From contig NZ_CP026107.1 in assembly GCF_002902965.1 (NCBI RefSeq), positions 1,302,001-1,366,000 on the forward strand: a DNA stretch of 64,000 nt, in the 5' to 3' direction. The notes under the pieces are model-generated. The model was not told the origin of the DNA. It did not search any database and saw nothing but the letters and a program-made list of their open reading frames with translations. This stretch comes from Paraburkholderia hospita (lineage in GTDB: Bacteria; Pseudomonadota; Gammaproteobacteria; Burkholderiales; Burkholderiaceae). The position numbers and the translations under genes are program-made. Below are positions 10,158-18,961 of this stretch, one piece after another. Positions within the stretch are counted from its first letter, which is position 1. Each line of letters opens with the position of its first letter.

Positions 10158-11015
10158 TCAATCATTTCGCATGCGTGCAACCAACGCAAGCAAGCGAGCA
10201 CTCATTTCCCCGGCCGGCAAGTGCGCGAGCCAACCGTGACCAGGAAGCAGCCATTCGAAACGATACGCGGCCAGCTTGCCAAGCGATTCGGCGAGTTCCG
10301 TCCATGAATACCAGCACGCGTCCCTGAACGCGATGAGGTCCCGCTCGCGTGGGCTCCAGGCAAGCGAATCACCTGAGAAGAGCACGCGATCATCGAGCAG
10401 GTATGCGACGCTACCCCGAGTGTGCCCGGGCAGAGGGATTGCGCGCACGCCGGCCGCAATGCTCGGTACTGACCCGTCGTCGATCAGATCCGTAGCATAT
10501 GGGGCAGCCGACCTGTCCTCCCGGTGGATCCAGACGCGGGCGCCGAACTGGCGCGCGTATTTGTCTGCGTCTGCGACGTCGTCACGATGCGACAGAAGGA
10601 TGTGCGCAATACCACCGGCGTCGTCAAACCATTTCACCAGCTCCGCCGCATAGCGCGGTGAGTCGATCAGCAGATTGCCGTCCGGACGCGCCGCAAAATA
10701 CGAATGTGCGCCAAACGACGACCGTGCGTTGAATCCGCATCGCCACACACCCGATGTGATCTGCTGCGGAAAGATCGCGGCGTTCGGGCGAGGCTGCTTC
10801 GTTTCGCTGCGTACCGATGCCGTAGGACATACGAACACCGCACGCCAGACAGCGAGTTGCTCTTCCGGCGTGATGGGCTGCCGAACGAAGACGCTCTTGT
10901 CGTTTCTTTCGACGATCAGCTCCGGCGCGACATGACGCGATGCACCGCAATTGATGCACGCTGTGTCGATGTACCACTCCCCTGGGACGGAGTCGGTATT
11001 GCGTGGTGGCTTCAT
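10158..11015 (-). CDS. Metallo-beta-lactamase-fold hydrolase with N-terminal ferredoxin-like domain
   Basis: This protein has 285 residues from ATG 11015; an upstream TTG at 11036 would add 7. Residues about 10-75 resemble a small ferredoxin (DTACINCGASRHVAPELI, then FVCPTASVR), but the third cluster cysteine is replaced. The rest is an MBL fold: LLIDSPRY, LLSHRDDVADADKYA at the metal site, IPLPGHTRGSVAYLLDDRVLFSGDSLAW, and a final LLPGHGWLAHL. The usual HxHxDH motif reads HRDDVAD, a variant known in some MBL subfamilies, so one or both metals may bind differently. The reaction is unknown. Confidence 0.8.
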   Translation of the reverse strand: MKPPRNTDSVPGEWYIDTACINCGASRHVAPELIVERNDKSVFVRQPITPEEQLAVWRAVFVCPTASVRSETKQPRPNAAIFPQQITSGVWRCGFNARSSFGAHSYFAARPDGNLLIDSPRYAAELVKWFDDAGGIAHILLSHRDDVADADKYARQFGARVWIHREDRSAAPYATDLIDDGSVPSIAAGVRAIPLPGHTRGSVAYLLDDRVLFSGDSLAWSPRERDLIAFRDACWYSWTELAESLGKLAAYRFEWLLPGHGWLAHLPAGEMSARLLALVARMRND

Positions 11016-11185
11016 TCGATGCTCGCGTTCCGGCAAGTCATGGCGACCTCACGGTTCACCATGATAGATCTTTCAAGAACCCGCCGCAGCCAGGCGCGGT
11101 GGCATCCGACGAATAGCGGCTCCAGGCACGCGATCTGTGGTTCGACCAGTCTTGCGGCAATGCGGCCCTTTCGAGGAGAAGCATC

Positions 11186-11404
11186 ATGATCGACAGAAAT
11201 CACACTGTGTACGTGCTGGCGGCGGTTGCGCCTGGCGTTGCGCCGCTGAGCGGTAATGCGGACGAGACGATCCATGTCAAGCTCACGGACAAGATGATTC
11301 AGTTCGATCCCGGCATAGCGAATGCCGGGCGTGTCACGTTCGAAGTGAACACGTTGCGCGCTGCAGCGAGGCACGCCTGTCCCGCCTTTGCGGTGGATCG
11401 ATAG
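11186..11404 (+). pseudogene. Degenerate cupredoxin-like secreted protein fragment
   Basis: This 72-codon frame begins after GAGGAGAAGCATC. It reads as a signal-peptide-like stretch (YVLAAVAPGVAPLSGNA) followed by ETIHVKLTDKMIQFDPGIANAGRVTFEV, which resembles the first strands of small cupredoxins (plastocyanin-like, V-x-F-x-V pattern). The copper-binding C-terminal half is missing and the frame ends in unrelated residues. It is probably a truncated or frameshifted gene. The call rests on a short resemblance. Confidence 0.4.
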
Positions 11405-11617
11405 CGACGGCAGCGCGACTTTACATATGTCCGCGGGAAAGCCCTTGATCGAGCGGATCAGCCCCTTGATTCCAAGGTTAAACGCGTATCGCACACGCAG
11501 CGCTTACAAGTCCGTTAACAGAAATCATGGCCGTGGAAAAGCGGCGGTGGAACGGGATGAGGGTCGTTCTGATGTCGACGGCGATGCGTGTCTTACCTTG
11601 CCCCAGATCAAGCGCGC

Positions 11618-12577
11618 TTACGCACCGGCTCGACTGGCGATCACGCGTCGCGCCGCATGGCGATGTGACGGGCCGGTCGACGCGAATCGCACCTTCACGC
11701 GATGCGGTTGGCTAGCGACGACGGAGTGGCTGTGATGCGAATGCGTCGAGGCGTAGTACAGCCGGGGTACGGCTACGGGCGTTTCATCGCCGTTCACCCA
11801 GTTGCGGATCGTGGCCAGATCAGCGGAGCGGGCTCTGGATGAACGTGCGCCGAGCAGCGCAATGATCACCGGGCCTCTCGGCATCGCGACGTCGACCACG
11901 ATGCAGCGACCCGCCTCGCGCGTGTATCCGGTTTTTGCGAGCTGAACGTCCCAATCCGTCCAGCGGACGACCGGGTCCGTGTTGCGATAGAAACGGGTCC
12001 GGCTGCCAACTGTTTGTTCGTACGCTGTCAGCGTGGTAAACGAACTGATCATTGGATAGTGCGACGCTTCGATTGCCAGTTTGACAACATCGCGAGCCGT
12101 CGAGACATTGTTCGGCGAAAGTCCCGTCGGATCCTCAAAATGCGTGCCGGACATGTTTAGCCCGCGCGCCTTCAGATTCATCTGCTCGATGAACGCCGAT
12201 TGGCCCCCAGGGAACGAGCGTGACAGGGCTGACGCCGCACGGTTTTCGGACGACATCAGTGCAAGGCGAAGCATCGCCTCGCGTTCGAGCGACGTACCGA
12301 CGGGTATCCGGGAACCCGAGTGCTTGATCCGGTCGATGTCAGCCTCGTCAATGGTCAGGGTATCTCCCATCTCCTGTGCCTTGTCGAGTACGACCATCGC
12401 GGTCATCAGTTTGGTCAGCGACGCGATGGGTCGGAGATCGTCAGCATTCTTTTCCAGCAAAACTTCGCCACGCGTGACGTCGTACACGATCACGCTAGGG
12501 GAGTAGAGCGACGGGGTGTCTGCACGCGCGCATAGAGACGTGGCCGCAAGCAGCAATGCGCAGATCAATTTCTTCAT
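11618..12577 (-). CDS. pbpG: D-alanyl-D-alanine endopeptidase, PBP7 family
   Basis: This is a 319-residue secreted penicillin-binding protein. The start ATG 12577 begins a clear signal peptide (MKKLICALLLAATSLCARA). The serine-protease motifs of low-molecular-weight PBPs are present in order: SLTK (nucleophile Ser, SxxK), SSENRAASAL (SxN-type) and LAKTGYT (KTG). The block RPIASLTKLMTAMVVLD and the block SSENRAASAL closely match E. coli PBP7, which cleaves D-Ala-mDAP cross-links in periplasmic peptidoglycan. The C-terminal about 60 residues after VPRLYYAS are histidine/arginine-rich and atypical, so the 3' end may have been altered by sequence change. Confidence 0.88.
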   Translation of the reverse strand: MKKLICALLLAATSLCARADTPSLYSPSVIVYDVTRGEVLLEKNADDLRPIASLTKLMTAMVVLDKAQEMGDTLTIDEADIDRIKHSGSRIPVGTSLEREAMLRLALMSSENRAASALSRSFPGGQSAFIEQMNLKARGLNMSGTHFEDPTGLSPNNVSTARDVVKLAIEASHYPMISSFTTLTAYEQTVGSRTRFYRNTDPVVRWTDWDVQLAKTGYTREAGRCIVVDVAMPRGPVIIALLGARSSRARSADLATIRNWVNGDETPVAVPRLYYASTHSHHSHSVVASQPHRVKVRFASTGPSHRHAARRVIASRAGA

Positions 12578-13040
12578 GTCATTCTCACTTCGGAACTGCG
12601 AACCGCAATTCGGAGGCAGAGGGCACTCCATGCGCAAGATCGTCTTCCTACAATATAAATGTAGTCGCTTGAATCAGGATCGGGTGTGGGAAGGTGAACA
12701 GAATTTTTAGGGCCGTCGGACGCGATTCTCCGAAGCCCGCAGCGATGGTCAGAAGAGGGAAGGCTGTTCAGGGAGAGCGACGTCGAGCCGTATTGCCCTT
12801 TTCTGAGCCACTGCGCGGGGAGGCATTCTTCCGTGTGCTCAGGTCAATAAAAGGTGAGGATTTCCAGGGGTCGCGCCGGCTCTAACCTCGAGATCCGGGC
12901 GAGTCGGGATGCTCGCGATGCGATGTATCGAACAGCCTTTCCATCATCGCTTTTTCCCGCAGCCTGGAAGGCAACAGGGACCGCGCTATCGAATCCATCT
13001 GTCGCCGCCGGCGTTCGCCCAGCACAAGAAGGTGAACTTG
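12578..13040. other. 0.46-kb intergenic stretch, no gene seen
   Basis: This includes the pbpG upstream region, where its promoter is expected. No coding frame is convincing. Confidence 0.5.
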
Positions 13041-13367
13041 TCAGTCAGCGTGCTGCCGCGCGAGTGGACTCCCTGCGAAAGGGTCGTCGCGCCAGTCGAT
13101 CGTCTTTCGCTGGCTATCCTGCATCGGTGACGCCGATACCATCTCAAAATGCTCGAGTCTTTGTCCTGCGCTAATCGCCTGCTTCAGCCACTGGGGCATT
13201 TCCCCGTCGCCTGTCCACGTATCCCCCGTCGCATTTTGATACCGGGCTGCTTTCTGTCTTACCTGATCGCCCGCTATTGCTGAAGCCAGGTCGTCCGGCT
13301 CGATGCCATATTCTTCCATCCGGTGGCGGAGATAAGCGATCATGCTGTCCCGCTTACGTTCATCCAT
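13041..13367 (-). CDS. H-NS histone-family DNA-binding protein (small)
   Basis: This is a 108-residue protein. Residues 1-40 (RDSMIAYLRHRMEEYGIEPDDLASAI) are helical and resemble the dimerisation region of Burkholderia H-NS proteins. Residues about 43-75 are an H-NS C-terminal DNA-binding domain (YQNATGDTWTGDGEMPQWLKQA, matching the consensus Y-x-x-P-x-T-G-x-T-W-x-G-x-G-x-x-P-x-W). The tail is unrelated. Such proteins bind AT-rich DNA and silence acquired genes. The ribosome site is weak. It is the first of several H-NS-like genes in this window. Confidence 0.75.
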   Translation of the reverse strand: MDERKRDSMIAYLRHRMEEYGIEPDDLASAIAGDQVRQKAARYQNATGDTWTGDGEMPQWLKQAISAGQRLEHFEMVSASPMQDSQRKTIDWRDDPFAGSPLARQHAD

Positions 13368-13770
13368 TCGTTTTCATCCGTGAGTACCGTCCGACTGTTC
13401 TTCCACATGATCTGCGGACAACCTGTCTGAAGGGAATTTGATCTGCTCAATCGAGTTGGTCGGGGAGCGGCTGTCGCCGCTTTCCAGCAGAAGATTAAAG
13501 CCGCAGTGATCTCGTCAGCCCGCGCATTTGAGGTTGCGGTTTCGGCACCGGGGCTGAGTGAAGCAGGGGGCAAGCGGTCCGGCTATAGCCGCTTTCGCGG
13601 CGTAGCGATCGTCGTCGCTCATTCCTTGGTCCTGCCTTAACTAAAGCCGACGAAGCACCCGGATTATTCGTTCGGCGTCTGAGCCTCTCTCAATTGTAGC
13701 GTGCCACTATCGACGTGCGTCTTTCTTGCTGGCATAGTTCGGCCACTACTACATACAGAAAGAGGAAAGA
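13368..13770. other. 0.40-kb divergent region between two H-NS-like genes
   Basis: No gene was recognised. It should hold the promoters for both flanking H-NS-like genes. Confidence 0.5.
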
Positions 13771-14343
13771 ATGGCTACGCTCGAAAACATGCAGGCGAAA
13801 ATCGCCAGGTTGCAGGCCCAGGCCGAAGCGCTTGCCGTGAAGCAGTCGTCCGGCGTCATCGCGAAGATTCGTGACCTCATGGAAAAGCACGGCTTGACCG
13901 TTGCCGACATTGAAGCACATATCGGCGCTAAGAAGCGTGGCCGCAAGCCAGGCGCCGCGACGGTTGCAAAGCCAGCGGCGTCGGCAAAGTACCGTGATCC
14001 GAAATCGGGTGCTACCTGGACGGGGCACGGCCGCGCGCCCGCGTGGATCGCAAGCGCCAAGGACCGGACGAAGTTCCTGGTCGACGGCCGCGCCCCACAA
14101 CTGGCCATTTCTGCAAAGAAACCAGCAAAGGCGGGCAACTACGTGAAGGGTCCACAGGCTCCAAAATATCGTGACCCAAAGAGTGGGGCGACATGGAGTG
14201 GCCGTGGCCCGGCACCGGCATGGTTGGCTGGGGCCAAAGATCGTTCGAAGTTTCTGATTGTCGCCGCGGAAGAGGGCGCCTCGGGCTCGAAGACCGTTTC
14301 GCCCAGGAAGGCGACCGCAAAGAAAGCCACGACGAAAAGGTGA
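13771..14343 (+). CDS. H-NS-like protein with two DNA-binding domains, C-terminal tail lost by frameshift
   Basis: The frame has 190 residues. An N-terminal coiled-coil (MQAKIARLQAQAEALAVKQ, IAKIRDLMEKHGLTVADIEAHI) is followed by two tandem H-NS C-terminal domains: KYRDPKSGATWTGHGRAPAW near residue 75 and KYRDPKSGATWSGRGPAPAW near residue 132. AGAAAGAGGAAAGA precedes the ATG. The frame stops right after KKATTKR. In the second copy (24839-25228) the same point reads AAAAAGG instead of AAAAGG, and an alanine/lysine-rich tail continues for about 62 residues. The sequence for that tail is still present here, at about 14344-14531, in the wrong frame. The protein is probably functional for DNA binding but lacks the histone-H1-like tail. 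Confidence 0.8.
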   Translation: MATLENMQAKIARLQAQAEALAVKQSSGVIAKIRDLMEKHGLTVADIEAHIGAKKRGRKPGAATVAKPAASAKYRDPKSGATWTGHGRAPAWIASAKDRTKFLVDGRAPQLAISAKKPAKAGNYVKGPQAPKYRDPKSGATWSGRGPAPAWLAGAKDRSKFLIVAAEEGASGSKTVSPRKATAKKATTKR

Positions 14344-14531
14344 CGGGAAAAGCGGTCGCCGCGAAGAAAGTCAAGGCAGTAACGAAGCCGGAACCGGCGA
14401 AGAAGGCTGCAGTCAGGAAAACTGCGGCGAAAGAAGCGGTGGCGAGGAAGGCACCTGCGAAGCGGACGCCGCAGAACCAGGCAGCAGCTGCACCAACCAG
14501 CGATAGCGCCTCGGCGCCCGTCGCCGGCTGA
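14344..14531 (+). pseudogene. Out-of-frame Ala/Lys/Pro-rich tail of the H-NS-like gene
   Basis: Shifted by one base from the upstream gene, this encodes VTGKAVAAKKVKAVTKPEPA and further KKAAVRKTAAKEAVARKAPA repeats, ending in SDSASAPVAG. It is nearly identical to the in-frame tail of the second copy at 25035-25228. Loss of one A in the run at about 14335-14338 accounts for the shift. Confidence 0.75.
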
Positions 14532-14568
14532 TTGACGCGGCCGGATTGTCGGTGGGGTGACTGGCCAT

Positions 14569-14592
14569 GAGCAGGACTTGTTCGTCCTGCTC
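14569..14592. other. Perfect 9-bp hairpin between H-NS-like and csp genes
   Basis: GAGCAGGAC, 6-nt loop, GTCCTGCTC. It is repeated with one loop change at 25266-25289 in the second copy. No T-tract follows on the H-NS strand. It may be a transcript-end structure for the H-NS-like gene. Confidence 0.5.
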
Positions 14593-14645
14593 GAACCGGT
14601 GCACCGTAGTGCCACCCAATGCACTGACCCCTGACACGCTGAACC

Positions 14646-14672
14646 AAAAAAATCAACCCGCGCAAGGCGGGG
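14646..14672 (-). terminator. Intrinsic terminator of cold-shock gene, copy 1
   Basis: Downstream of the csp stop on the minus strand is CCCGC-N5-GCGGG followed by TTGA and a run of seven T. The arrangement is conserved in copy 2 (25343-25369). Confidence 0.7.
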
Positions 14673-14697
14673 CACCTGTCAGGACGATGCGCGCGAG

Positions 14698-14901
14698 TTA
14701 GACAGGCTTGATATTCGCGGCCTGTTTGCCCTTCGGGCCCATCTTCACTTCGAAGCTCACTTTCTGATTTTCCTGCAATGACTTGAAGCCTTCCGTCTTG
14801 ATTTCGGAGAAGTGGGCGAACAGGTCTTCGCCGCCTTCGTCCGGCGTGATAAACCCAAAGCCCTTTGCATCGTTAAACCATTTCACTGTACCAGTTGCCA
14901 T
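14698..14901 (-). CDS. cspA: Cold-shock protein CspA family, copy 1
   Basis: This is a 67-residue single cold-shock domain protein. RNP1 is KGFGFITP and RNP2 is DLFAHFSEI; the ending [11 protein letters not shown] is typical. The start ATG 14901 ([14 protein letters not shown]) has AGG eight bases upstream. These proteins bind single-stranded RNA and DNA and melt secondary structure. The gene is convergent with the H-NS-like gene and differs from copy 2 at 25397 by only one or two residues (T3 versus I3). Upstream lies a leader conserved in three places in the window. Confidence 0.95.
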   Translation of the reverse strand: MATGTVKWFNDAKGFGFITPDEGGEDLFAHFSEIKTEGFKSLQENQKVSFEVKMGPKGKQAANIKPV

Positions 14902-15299
14902 TTTTGAACCTGTAAACGTCGAAAGTCGCCACCTTACCGCCCGCCGTACCGCGCAGAGCGACCGCCGCGGCAGAGGAATCTGTACCACGTCGGGATGATA
15001 CCTGCCAAATCAGGTCCGCAGACGGTACAGGTACAGGGAGCCGCTTTTCGATGGCACGAGCTGGCTTTGGCGCTGGTCGTGCCAGCCGACGGATTCTGTC
15101 TATCCCCGATTGCGCTTCGCGGTTTGGGTGCCGCCCTGCCCGATACACTCGCGAATCATCGGCCGACAAACGGGGACACGCACTTCGCCCACGCTGGTTG
15201 ACGGCTAACCGCGGTGCAATGTTGGCGCTCTCGAGGATTACTTGCTCAGCCTATCGGGTGCGTTGCGTCCAATGCCTACGCTTGCCGCTCACGGCGCTT
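14902..15299. promoter_or_regulatory. csp leader and promoter region, copy 1
   Basis: Directly upstream of the csp start the minus-strand leader shares TTGACAGG-type and TTGGCAGGT-type blocks with copy 2 (25601-25710) and with the remnant at 39268-39380. The best-kept block is ATACCTGCCAA on the plus strand at 14999-15009. Conservation outside the coding region suggests a promoter or long cold-responsive leader. No gene is evident in the rest of the stretch. Confidence 0.45.
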
Positions 15300-15929
15300 T
15301 CAGCCTTCTCGTCGCACGTCACAGATGATCGCTGCCGCACCCTGCCGGATGTGGAACGAAATGTCAGGCGGGTTCACGGCCGGGTCAGGCTGCGGCGCCC
15401 ACGCGATCAAGATGGCCGCGAGCGTTGCAATTTCGCCGTCGGCGAGATGGTTGTCCGCTGACGCAACCGCGAGACACAGGCGGATGATCTTGCTGCGCAA
15501 TACCCGATCGTCGATTTCCGCAAGCAGTGTGTCGAGCGTGGCGTTGTCGATATGACTGGCCGCCGGGACGGAAGGCATGTGCCCGATCACATGATCTTCG
15601 CACAGCGCCTGAACGATCCGCGCGAACTCTGCCGGATCGAGATCCAGCTCGCGGCAAATGTCGAGCTTCTCGAGCGCGAGCTCCTCGCTGCGACTGACGT
15701 GACCATCGGCGATCAGGACGAGCGCGACGATGCGCGCAGCGGCTTCCGGGCTATTGCGGGGATAGGTTCTCAAGCTGGACTCTTTTGCAGAATCGATCTG
15801 CGTTGTTGATGAATATCCAGTTTCGACCAATTTCTCCTGTCGGAAAACCAGATAATCTGGAACCGTTGTTTCGGAAAAACCGAACCAGACGTAGTCGCCG
15901 TCCCTGATCGCCTTTGCATCGTTACCCAC
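15300..15929 (-). CDS. TerB-like domain protein
   Basis: This protein has 209 residues from a GTG start at 15929. Residues 1-50 are a poorly conserved beta-rich start. Residues about 60-190 are an all-helical TerB-type domain with its paired acidic motifs (ARIVALVLIADGHVSRSEELALEKL and CLAVASADNHLADGEIATLAAIL). TerB domains occur in tellurite-resistance and stress systems and may bind metal through the acidic residues. No ter operon partners are nearby, so the role is unknown. No strong ribosome site is visible; an ATG start is not available upstream. Confidence 0.7.
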   Translation of the reverse strand: MGNDAKAIRDGDYVWFGFSETTVPDYLVFRQEKLVETGYSSTTQIDSAKESSLRTYPRNSPEAAARIVALVLIADGHVSRSEELALEKLDICRELDLDPAEFARIVQALCEDHVIGHMPSVPAASHIDNATLDTLLAEIDDRVLRSKIIRLCLAVASADNHLADGEIATLAAILIAWAPQPDPAVNPPDISFHIRQGAAAIICDVRREG

Positions 15930-16491
15930 GATGTCCTTGTCAATTCGATTATCCGTTAAGCGTATGCATGTTTAGTCTATTGCATCCTGAAGTCTCTAAA
16001 GCCGATTCATCAAGAGGTCGTTTGCTTAAGCGTGATCAATCCGGCCGCATTCAAAAAGCTTAAGCTTCCTCTTAGTATCCATCGTCAACTCTCAACCTCA
16101 TTCGCGTCTGGGGACTGCGCGAATAAGGCATCGCGCCTCTCTGTGTTTAACCTCATCGTTGTTTCGGTGACGAAAAGGACATGGCCAAACCGATACGTGA
16201 TGATGAGTTATGGGCACTCATCCAGCCATTGCTGCCCCCGCCCAAACCTCGACGCTCCCGCCATCCGGGGCGCAAGCCGCTCGAGTTCATTTAATCCGGC
16301 AACGGTCTGCCTGACATACTCTTCCTTTTGCGACGCAAGCTGAAGACCGCCTGCAATGGCATGTACTTTCTTGATAGCAGATACCTCCATCGCGCGCCTG
16401 CGCCGCGCGGCCTGCGCGAATCAAAGCGGCAAGCGTCGACGTATCGATGTCGCTACCGCTTTTCCCCTGAAGCCTTGTCCCGTCCGTCCGC
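15930..16491. other. 0.56-kb region with transposase scrap
   Basis: Apart from the IS5-type remnant at 16181-16294 nothing is recognised. A small minus-strand frame at 16208-16390 is discussed under rejected items. Confidence 0.5.
16181..16294 (+). pseudogene. IS5-family transposase N-terminal remnant
   Basis: This is a 37-codon frame, MAKPIRDDELWALIQPLLPP then PKPRRSRHPGRKPLEFI. It matches the standard N-terminus of IS5/IS427-group transposases. It stops where the catalytic region should begin, and the flanking DNA is unrelated. AAAAGGAC precedes the ATG. Confidence 0.75.
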
Positions 16492-17061
16492 CTAACGGAA
16501 TCCGTAGACGAGCACCTTCTTGCCCTCGAAACTGATTTGCACCGCTTCGGAGCACGGGCTCCCACACGTGCCATCGACGGTGGGGGGCGCAGCAGCGAAG
16601 GGGACCGTCTCACTGGTCATCTCGCCCATCACCAGTGTCGCATCCGAAGAGACAACGATATTCACGACGAGCACCACACCTGCGGGACTCGCTTTCGTGC
16701 CGTAGTTGATCGTCATCGTTCCCGTGCAATCGCTATTCACCTTGTACGTGCCGAACTGCACGGAATTGAAGGCGCCTCCCATTTTCGGCAAGCCGCCGAT
16801 ATTGCCCGCATCGTTGCGCGTGAAGTTGCCGTTGCCGTCGAAGTTGACGATGGCGACGTCGTTGAGCAGCAGCCTCGACTTCGCGTAGTGAACCGCACCA
16901 TCCGTGCCGATGATGCCGAGTATTTCGCCTTGTGCGCTGAAGCCATACGGGCCTCTCAGCGTTTCGTTGGAACAGGTGGGGCCGTTGGCATGCACCACGC
17001 CGCTCAACGACAGAAGGGTGGCCGCAACGGCCGCCACACAGGTCAAACGCTTGCTTTTCAT
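16492..17061 (-). CDS. Secreted protein of unknown function
   Basis: This is a 189-residue exported protein. ATG 17061 is chosen because AAGGAG lies 6 bases upstream and the signal peptide MKSKRLTCVAAVAATLLSLSGVVHA follows. The mature part is beta-rich, with two cysteine pairs (PTCSNETLRGPYGFS and DGTCGSPCSEAV) and a central NFDGNGNFTRND. CSNETLRGPYGFSAQG is a pattern seen in uncharacterised secreted Burkholderiales and Acidobacteria proteins. The role is unknown. It stands alone. Confidence 0.75.
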   Translation of the reverse strand: MKSKRLTCVAAVAATLLSLSGVVHANGPTCSNETLRGPYGFSAQGEILGIIGTDGAVHYAKSRLLLNDVAIVNFDGNGNFTRNDAGNIGGLPKMGGAFNSVQFGTYKVNSDCTGTMTINYGTKASPAGVVLVVNIVVSSDATLVMGEMTSETVPFAAAPPTVDGTCGSPCSEAVQISFEGKKVLVYGFR

Positions 17062-17423
17062 GTTCATCTCCTTGTCATCGACCGCGACCGCTTCGCTGGC
17101 GTGCGCGTGATGCCGAGGCGCATGCACAGGCATAAAGCGTCGGGCAGAGGCTGGCCAGCGGCGGCGCACCGCGCCGCTCACGCTGACCTGATTCATGGTG
17201 GTCAGAAGCGCGAGCCTGTGCCATCGACAGAACATGAAGAAATCGTTAACCGTGCACCGACGGTATGGAAAGCGCGCCAAAGCGGAGGCTGTCTCACAAA
17301 ATTTACAAGGCCCAGGCGCGAGGCGGGTTATCTTTATCCATCCCCCGAAAACTGAAAATCCTCCTCAAACGCTTGCCGGGCAAAGCACGCCGGGAATGCG
17401 CAGCGGCGAAAATCGCCAACCAG

Positions 17424-18143
17424 CTATGTTTCAGACAGGGAATCGAGTTCCTGCAAGGCACGCTGCAAATCCCTACTGTGTTCGCTATTCGGACCGGGCG
17501 GCTCCTCTAGCAATCGCCGGAGCAAGCCCGTCAGGTCAGCGACGTAGGCAGGTGCCCACGCCTGAGCGGATGCAATAACCCGAATCAGGGCACGGTACTC
17601 TCCGTAGTGGTCGGAGATGATCGCCGCGACAACTTTCGTGGCGAAGTCCACTGGCTCGACGTCTGCGTCGACGCTTACCCTGACCAGATCGGAGCAGGCC
17701 TCGTCGAAAACGCAGCTGGCCTCCCATCCCTCTTCGGTCGTGTGTTCAAAAATTGTTCCGGCCAACGTGAAGAGCTGCCACATCAGATCCGGCGCAAGAT
17801 CGGGCACCGCCCCGGAAACATTCGAGGCAATGTTGACCCGCATGGTGTCGATCTCCTCGGCCAGTTCGCCGACCTGTTCCGCGACGAGAAACGACGTTTG
17901 CGCGCCGAACTCGCTGATCCATTGGCGAACGGCATCCGCGGCGTTTTCGCCGTGTTGTACCGACCGGCACGCGTACTTCGAGCTCGCAACGCCGAACAGC
18001 AACTCGTCAGGGCACGCACGCTGCCGGTCGCGCTCCACATCGTCCTGCGACTCGGATACTTCAAGGCCAGATTCCAGCTCTTCCACTACGACCCGACGGG
18101 AAGGACGATCCGCTGCTCGACACATGCATGCTGCACATAACAC
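17424..18143 (-). CDS. Hypothetical acidic helical protein
   Basis: This frame has 239 residues from GTG 18143, with an alternative ATG at 18125. The composition is acidic and helical from about residue 60 onward (FLVAEQVGELAEEIDTMRVN; DVEPVDFATKVVAAIISDHY), with no signal peptide or membrane segment. A plus-strand frame overlaps it at 17607-18140 but is arginine/cysteine-rich and looks like a shadow. No family was recognised. The start is uncertain because neither candidate has a clear ribosome site. Confidence 0.5.
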   Translation of the reverse strand: MLCAACMCRAADRPSRRVVVEELESGLEVSESQDDVERDRQRACPDELLFGVASSKYACRSVQHGENAADAVRQWISEFGAQTSFLVAEQVGELAEEIDTMRVNIASNVSGAVPDLAPDLMWQLFTLAGTIFEHTTEEGWEASCVFDEACSDLVRVSVDADVEPVDFATKVVAAIISDHYGEYRALIRVIASAQAWAPAYVADLTGLLRRLLEEPPGPNSEHSRDLQRALQELDSLSET

Positions 18144-18240
18144 CCGTCGACAACGCGCTCACTTAGCTTGGGTGCGCGCGAGGCAGGAGAGAACGCAAAG
18201 CGCCGTCGCTTTTCCGCTGTCGCCGCGAGCTACCAGTCAG

Positions 18241-18522
18241 CTAAACGCCTTGTTGTGAATACCAGTACGTACAGAGCTTGACTCGGGAGGTATCCACTAC
18301 GTTGCGCTCAACTGATCCATCGCTATGCTTAATAATCTCCGAATGGCGAACCTGGCGCTGTTTGCCATCTGCCGAGAAGCTTGCTTCATAGTCCTTGCCG
18401 ATGCCTGGTTCAAACTCGACATTCACGGCGCAGCCATAGTTATATGCGATGCTGGACGCTATGGTGGAGTAGCCGCTGATCAAAGCGACGGTCAGTATCG
18501 GAGATAGTTCAAACCACAGCAA
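18241..18522 (-). CDS. Small hypothetical protein, possibly exported
   Basis: This is a 93-residue frame starting at TTG 18522. The first 25 residues are hydrophobic (LSPILTVALISGYSTIASSIAY) and could be a signal or anchor. Then comes NYGCAVNVEFEPGIGKDYEA and a polar end with a second cysteine. No family was recognised and the non-ATG start lowers confidence. Confidence 0.35.
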   Translation of the reverse strand: MLWFELSPILTVALISGYSTIASSIAYNYGCAVNVEFEPGIGKDYEASFSADGKQRQVRHSEIIKHSDGSVERNVVDTSRVKLCTYWYSQQGV

Positions 18523-18961
18523 TTCGTCTCGATCCGGGAACGCAGACGTACGTCTCGTCGATTCGGGTGATTGAGGCGAGACTTTTCCAACGGATGAGCG
18601 ACAGCGAGGTACGTAGAGCTCATAGCATTGCTAACAACCTGAACGCAACCGTTGCAAATCTGCGCTGATGGTCGCCGTTGAATGGCCATTGATCTGCTGA
18701 TTGCATCTGGCGTGGGCCTCATGCCGCCCTTGAATAGGCATATTTAGCCTCGCCCCGCTCTCGCTTCCTTCCCGACGACCATCACTCGCCCGAGGAGCCG
18801 GGAATCGATCCTGGAAAATCTCACCGAAGTTGACACTGGAAAGCAGGTACTGGTCGAAGCGTGTCGCGTCTTCGAGGCATATTCCCATCATCATCAAGCT
18901 CTTTGCTCCAAACGCCCGTTACGGACGGCTGCCAGCACCGAGCGTCTGCCCATTCAGATGG
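18523..18961. other. 0.44-kb intergenic stretch, no gene seen
   Basis: This lies downstream of the envelope operon. Nothing recognised. Confidence 0.5.

Noticed and set aside
16208..16390. 60-residue minus-strand frame (MEVSAIKKVHAIAGGLQLAS start)
   Set aside because: The first half looks helical and plausible, but the second half reads antisense through the IS5 remnant and there is no clear ribosome site.
17607..18140. Plus-strand 177- and 213-residue frames overlapping the 17424-18143 gene
   Set aside because: Composition is rich in Arg, Cys and Ser without domain-like segments; the minus-strand frame is acidic and helical and more protein-like.
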